From Hahella ganghwensis DSM 17046 (GTDB lineage Bacteria > Pseudomonadota > Gammaproteobacteria > Pseudomonadales > Oleiphilaceae): a stretch of 44,682 nt of DNA. The stretch's first letter is position 1. Each line of letters starts with the position of its first letter. A program made the translations under genes and the position numbers. Location of the stretch: assembly GCF_000376785.1 (NCBI RefSeq), contig NZ_AQXX01000087.1:1-44682 (forward strand), given 5' to 3'. Under the pieces are notes generated by a model. It was not told the origin of the DNA. It was given only the letters and a program-made list of their open reading frames with translations, and did no database searches. This document shows, piece by piece, positions 42,539 through 44,682 of the stretch.

Positions 42539-43771
42539 ATGAGAAAGCTGATATTTTTTTGGTTGTTTTTCGTTTGCAATGCCCAGGCTCACCTCTCGGG
42601 GTTTACAGACACTTCGATACAGATTGCCGAACCTGGCATCAAAATTATCTACACACTCCCCAGTGATAACCTGCTTGAATTGGATGGCTCGCCCGGGCTG
42701 GAAAATCTGGCAGATGTTGATGTAACTGCCGGTACAGATAGTGATTCATTCGCATCAGAAGCCATGCCACCGGAGGCTTATTCAAACGCTGTCGCTGATG
42801 GCTGGAAAGTTGATTCCCGTAAACGCAATTGCCACCTTGATGACCTCAAAGCGGTAAGACTGGATACCGTGGAATCTTATCAGTACACACTTCTGTTCTC
42901 CTGTCCTCAGGGACTGGATGATGTCGAAATATACTATTCTCTTTTTACCGAACAGTGGCAGGGGCATCGAAACTACAGTCGTGTCTATATGGCGGATCAG
43001 CAAATGCGAACCCGCTTTGCTTTTGATAGAAACAAGCTATCCGTACCTGTCATGCAGTTGTTGGCAGAGTGGGACCGGTCGTTGGATGAGCAGTTCTTTC
43101 CTGATGACCCCAATAAGGTGATCAAAGAACTGGCAAATGCCGATCAATCCTCCGCAGCTCTGGATACCGGGGAGGCGGCTATAGTTTGGGTAGATCCTGA
43201 GTCATCTGAGTCGGGTCTGGCAGATCCTGGATTTATCTGGATGGGAATGGAACACATCTGGGGTGGGATTGATCATGTCCTGTTCGTGATAGCTCTGCTA
43301 CTGGTTCCTGTATCCTGGAAACGTTGGTTGCTCTGGATCAGCCTGTTTACCGTTGCCCATTCGATTACGCTGGCGCTTTCCTATTATGACGTGATTGCAT
43401 TGCCGCCATCAGTGACGGAACCGCTCATAGCGCTAACGGTGCTGGCGATCGGCATTGAGAACATCATGGTGATGCGTTATGGCAATTCCATGCTGAAGTG
43501 GCGTACGCTGATCATCCCTGTATTTGGCCTGATTCATGGTGTCGGCTTTAGCTATCTGTTAATTGAGCTTGGTAGTGGCCTGCCCGCCGTCGGCCGACTG
43601 TTCTATTTCAATCTCGGGGTTGAATTGGGCCAACTGGCGTTGGTGGCAGCCTTATGTGCTCCTGTTGTTCTTCTGTTTCGCTGGTCCAAAGGCAAAGCTC
43701 TTGCGGGGATTCTTTCTGGCAATATCGCGCTCTTCGGGGCGTTATGGCTTTGGCAGCGTGTAGTGTTCTGA
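42539..43771 (+). CDS. HupE/UreJ_2-family membrane protein
   Basis: 410 aa. Signal peptide 1-17 (CNAQA-HLSG). An extracytoplasmic domain (18-230) is followed by a membrane domain (232-408) of about six helices. The signature GMEHIWGGIDHVLFVIALLLVP (His239, Asp245, His246) and the later FGLIHGVGFSYLLIELG mark the HupE/UreJ_2 family. Related HupE/UreJ proteins are linked to nickel or cobalt uptake, but the larger HupE/UreJ_2 proteins are uncharacterised. It follows the cohesin-like gene by 52 bp on the same strand and may be co-transcribed. A role in metal supply for the metallophosphatase is a guess. Confidence 0.85.
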   Translation: MRKLIFFWLFFVCNAQAHLSGFTDTSIQIAEPGIKIIYTLPSDNLLELDGSPGLENLADVDVTAGTDSDSFASEAMPPEAYSNAVADGWKVDSRKRNCHLDDLKAVRLDTVESYQYTLLFSCPQGLDDVEIYYSLFTEQWQGHRNYSRVYMADQQMRTRFAFDRNKLSVPVMQLLAEWDRSLDEQFFPDDPNKVIKELANADQSSAALDTGEAAIVWVDPESSESGLADPGFIWMGMEHIWGGIDHVLFVIALLLVPVSWKRWLLWISLFTVAHSITLALSYYDVIALPPSVTEPLIALTVLAIGIENIMVMRYGNSMLKWRTLIIPVFGLIHGVGFSYLLIELGSGLPAVGRLFYFNLGVELGQLALVAALCAPVVLLFRWSKGKALAGILSGNIALFGALWLWQRVVF

Positions 43772-43782
43772 CCTGACCTTTG

Positions 43783-44532
43783 TCAAGCTCGCCACCTGGC
43801 TGGATGACGAACATCAAGTTCTCCATTTTCGTCCCAGTCATCCCAACCAGTAAAGGGAATCGGGGATTCTTCAGCCAGGTGGGCGAGACGATTGGCGTAA
43901 TCATCTTTGCTGTTTTCCAGATGTTTCCGGAAGTTTTCATCTGTTACATACTTCAATCCACCACCCTGAACTCCGTAAGTGATCTGTGGTGCAAGGACAT
44001 CGAAGCCGACATAGTATAATGAGCAGTGAATCGGCCACATGAGTTGTATGATGTCGCCACTTCTGCCGAAAGGGGAGAAAGTGGCTTCCGGTGCACCTGT
44101 TGTGACGGAGCAGAGTGCTTTTTTCCCGACGAATCTGCCGCGATCAAATCGGACACTGCCACTGTAAATTCCCCCGTAGACAAATACCCGATCAAACCAT
44201 CCCTTGAGCATGGCCGGCTGAGCATGCCACCAGAGTGGAAACTGAAAAATGACCAGATCAGCTCTTTCCAGTTTTTCGATCTCCTCATGTATCTGCTGGG
44301 GCAGGTTTCCCTGATCATAGCTGTTTCGCTGTTCCGTCAGGGGAGCAAAATACTCTCCGTCTGCACGTATCGGAAAATGACGGGGATGTTCTGTCGGATC
44401 GAAGCCATCGGCATACAAGTCAGATACCTCTACCTGGTGACCTTTATGGAGGAAGTGTTTTTTGGCCACTTCCTTGAGGGCTCCATTGAAAGATTGGGGC
44501 TCAGGATGGCAAAAGACGATCAGTATGTTCAT
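43783..44532 (-). CDS. NQO1-like NAD(P)H:quinone oxidoreductase (flavodoxin fold)
   Basis: 249-aa cytosolic flavoprotein of the MdaB/NQO1 group, expected to reduce quinones by two electrons with NAD(P)H. The family marks are MNILIVFCHPEPQSFNGAL (FMN/FAD phosphate loop), QIHEEIEKLERADLVIFQFPLWWHAQPAMLKGWFDRVFVYGG, and GKKALCSVTTGAPEATFSPFGR. The start is the ATG at 44532, with GAGG shortly upstream. It is convergent with the HupE-like gene, 11 bp apart. The left end of an IS element lies about 30 bp upstream of the start, so its native promoter may have been displaced. Confidence 0.9.
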   Translation of the reverse strand: MNILIVFCHPEPQSFNGALKEVAKKHFLHKGHQVEVSDLYADGFDPTEHPRHFPIRADGEYFAPLTEQRNSYDQGNLPQQIHEEIEKLERADLVIFQFPLWWHAQPAMLKGWFDRVFVYGGIYSGSVRFDRGRFVGKKALCSVTTGAPEATFSPFGRSGDIIQLMWPIHCSLYYVGFDVLAPQITYGVQGGGLKYVTDENFRKHLENSKDDYANRLAHLAEESPIPFTGWDDWDENGELDVRHPARWRA

Positions 44533-44562
44533 TTCAGCGGCCTCATTTCTATTTTCAGCTTT

Positions 44563-44682
44563 AGGGAGGCTCTGAATAACTCCCCAAATCAGTCATAATA
44601 CGGCCAACTTCACTCATCAGGAATACTATCCATGGATCAGATGACTTTCTCCGAAGCTGAATACCAGAATAAGAAGCGTAAG
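44563..44682 (+). mobile_element. left end of an IS5-family insertion sequence (truncated by window)
   Basis: The transposase start at 44632 and a likely terminal repeat beginning near 44563 (GGGAGGCTCTGAATAACTCC) indicate the left end of an insertion sequence that continues past the window. The exact boundary and target duplication cannot be determined without the right end. Confidence 0.65.
44632..44682 (+). CDS. IS5-family transposase, N-terminal fragment (runs off the window)
   Basis: The first 17 codons, MDQMTFSEAEYQNKKRK, match the N-terminus of IS5-type DDE transposases (xxQxTFxxAEYxxKKRxTRRExFL). The frame is open to the window edge, so truncation is only due to the cut. Confidence 0.85.
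   Translation, partial: MDQMTFSEAEYQNKKRK

Noticed and set aside
44026-44598. 190-codon plus-strand frame
   Set aside because: Antisense to the NQO1-like gene and extends across the IS end; the opposite strand has the recognised protein.

Overview
The window is about 44.7 kb of chromosome from a gammaproteobacterium with balanced base composition. It looks like an aquatic Pseudomonadales/Oceanospirillales-type organism. The reasons are the conserved neighbourhood barA(gacS)-cysM-rlmD-relA-mazG, a separate ppc/adk/tsaB/uppP housekeeping block, a putA/putP locus with an adjacent AraC-family gene (the Pseudomonas pruR arrangement), and an IS5-type transposase start at the right edge. I cannot name the genus.

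Layout. Positions 1-440 are the end of an rRNA operon: 23S-5S spacer, 5S rRNA and terminator, followed by a second copy of the last bases of 5S plus its terminator. Positions 855-10546 hold the barA sensor kinase (minus strand), then cysM, rlmD, relA and mazG (plus strand, relA and mazG overlapping), and a small conserved protein on the minus strand. Positions 10975-19184 hold ppc, a YbaK-HDOD fusion, adk, tsaB, uppP, a small conserved protein and rsmJ. Positions 19185-19782 have no long gene but contain a 15-codon reading frame with an excellent ribosome-binding site. Positions 19783-22064 hold an EamA-type exporter and the yceJ-yceI pair (cytochrome b561 plus periplasmic lipid-binding protein). 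Positions 22118-27902 form the minus-strand proline catabolism locus pruR-like, putA, putP. Positions 28430-30269 hold a TraB/GumN-family protein and a HypT-like LysR regulator. Positions 30447-36156 are a complete minus-strand dipeptide/oligopeptide ABC importer, dppA-B-C-D-F, with a terminator-like hairpin after dppA. Positions 36584-38435 hold a PDC-sensor membrane protein, whose end has been copied into six 18-bp tandem repeats, and a convergent methyltransferase.

The most unusual block is 38868-43771. It has three closely spaced plus-strand genes: (1) a secreted purple-acid-phosphatase-like metallophosphoesterase with four repeated beta modules and a C-terminal dockerin; (2) a small secreted protein with a cohesin-like region and a PEP-CTERM-like sorting tail; (3) a HupE/UreJ_2-type membrane protein. 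The adjacency suggests a two-part surface display system in which the dockerin enzyme may dock on the exosortase-sorted cohesin-like protein. This is inference from domain content. The window ends with an NQO1-like quinone reductase and the first 17 codons of an IS5-family transposase.

The intergenic DNA carries several unexplained structures: a structured cysM leader, a nested inverted repeat after ppc, degenerate repeats before adk, a 17-bp-period repeat before the TraB-like gene, and a 26-bp perfect palindrome before the LysR gene. Starts were moved from the longest reading frame where a ribosome-binding site, signal peptide or ATG codon clearly favoured an internal one.
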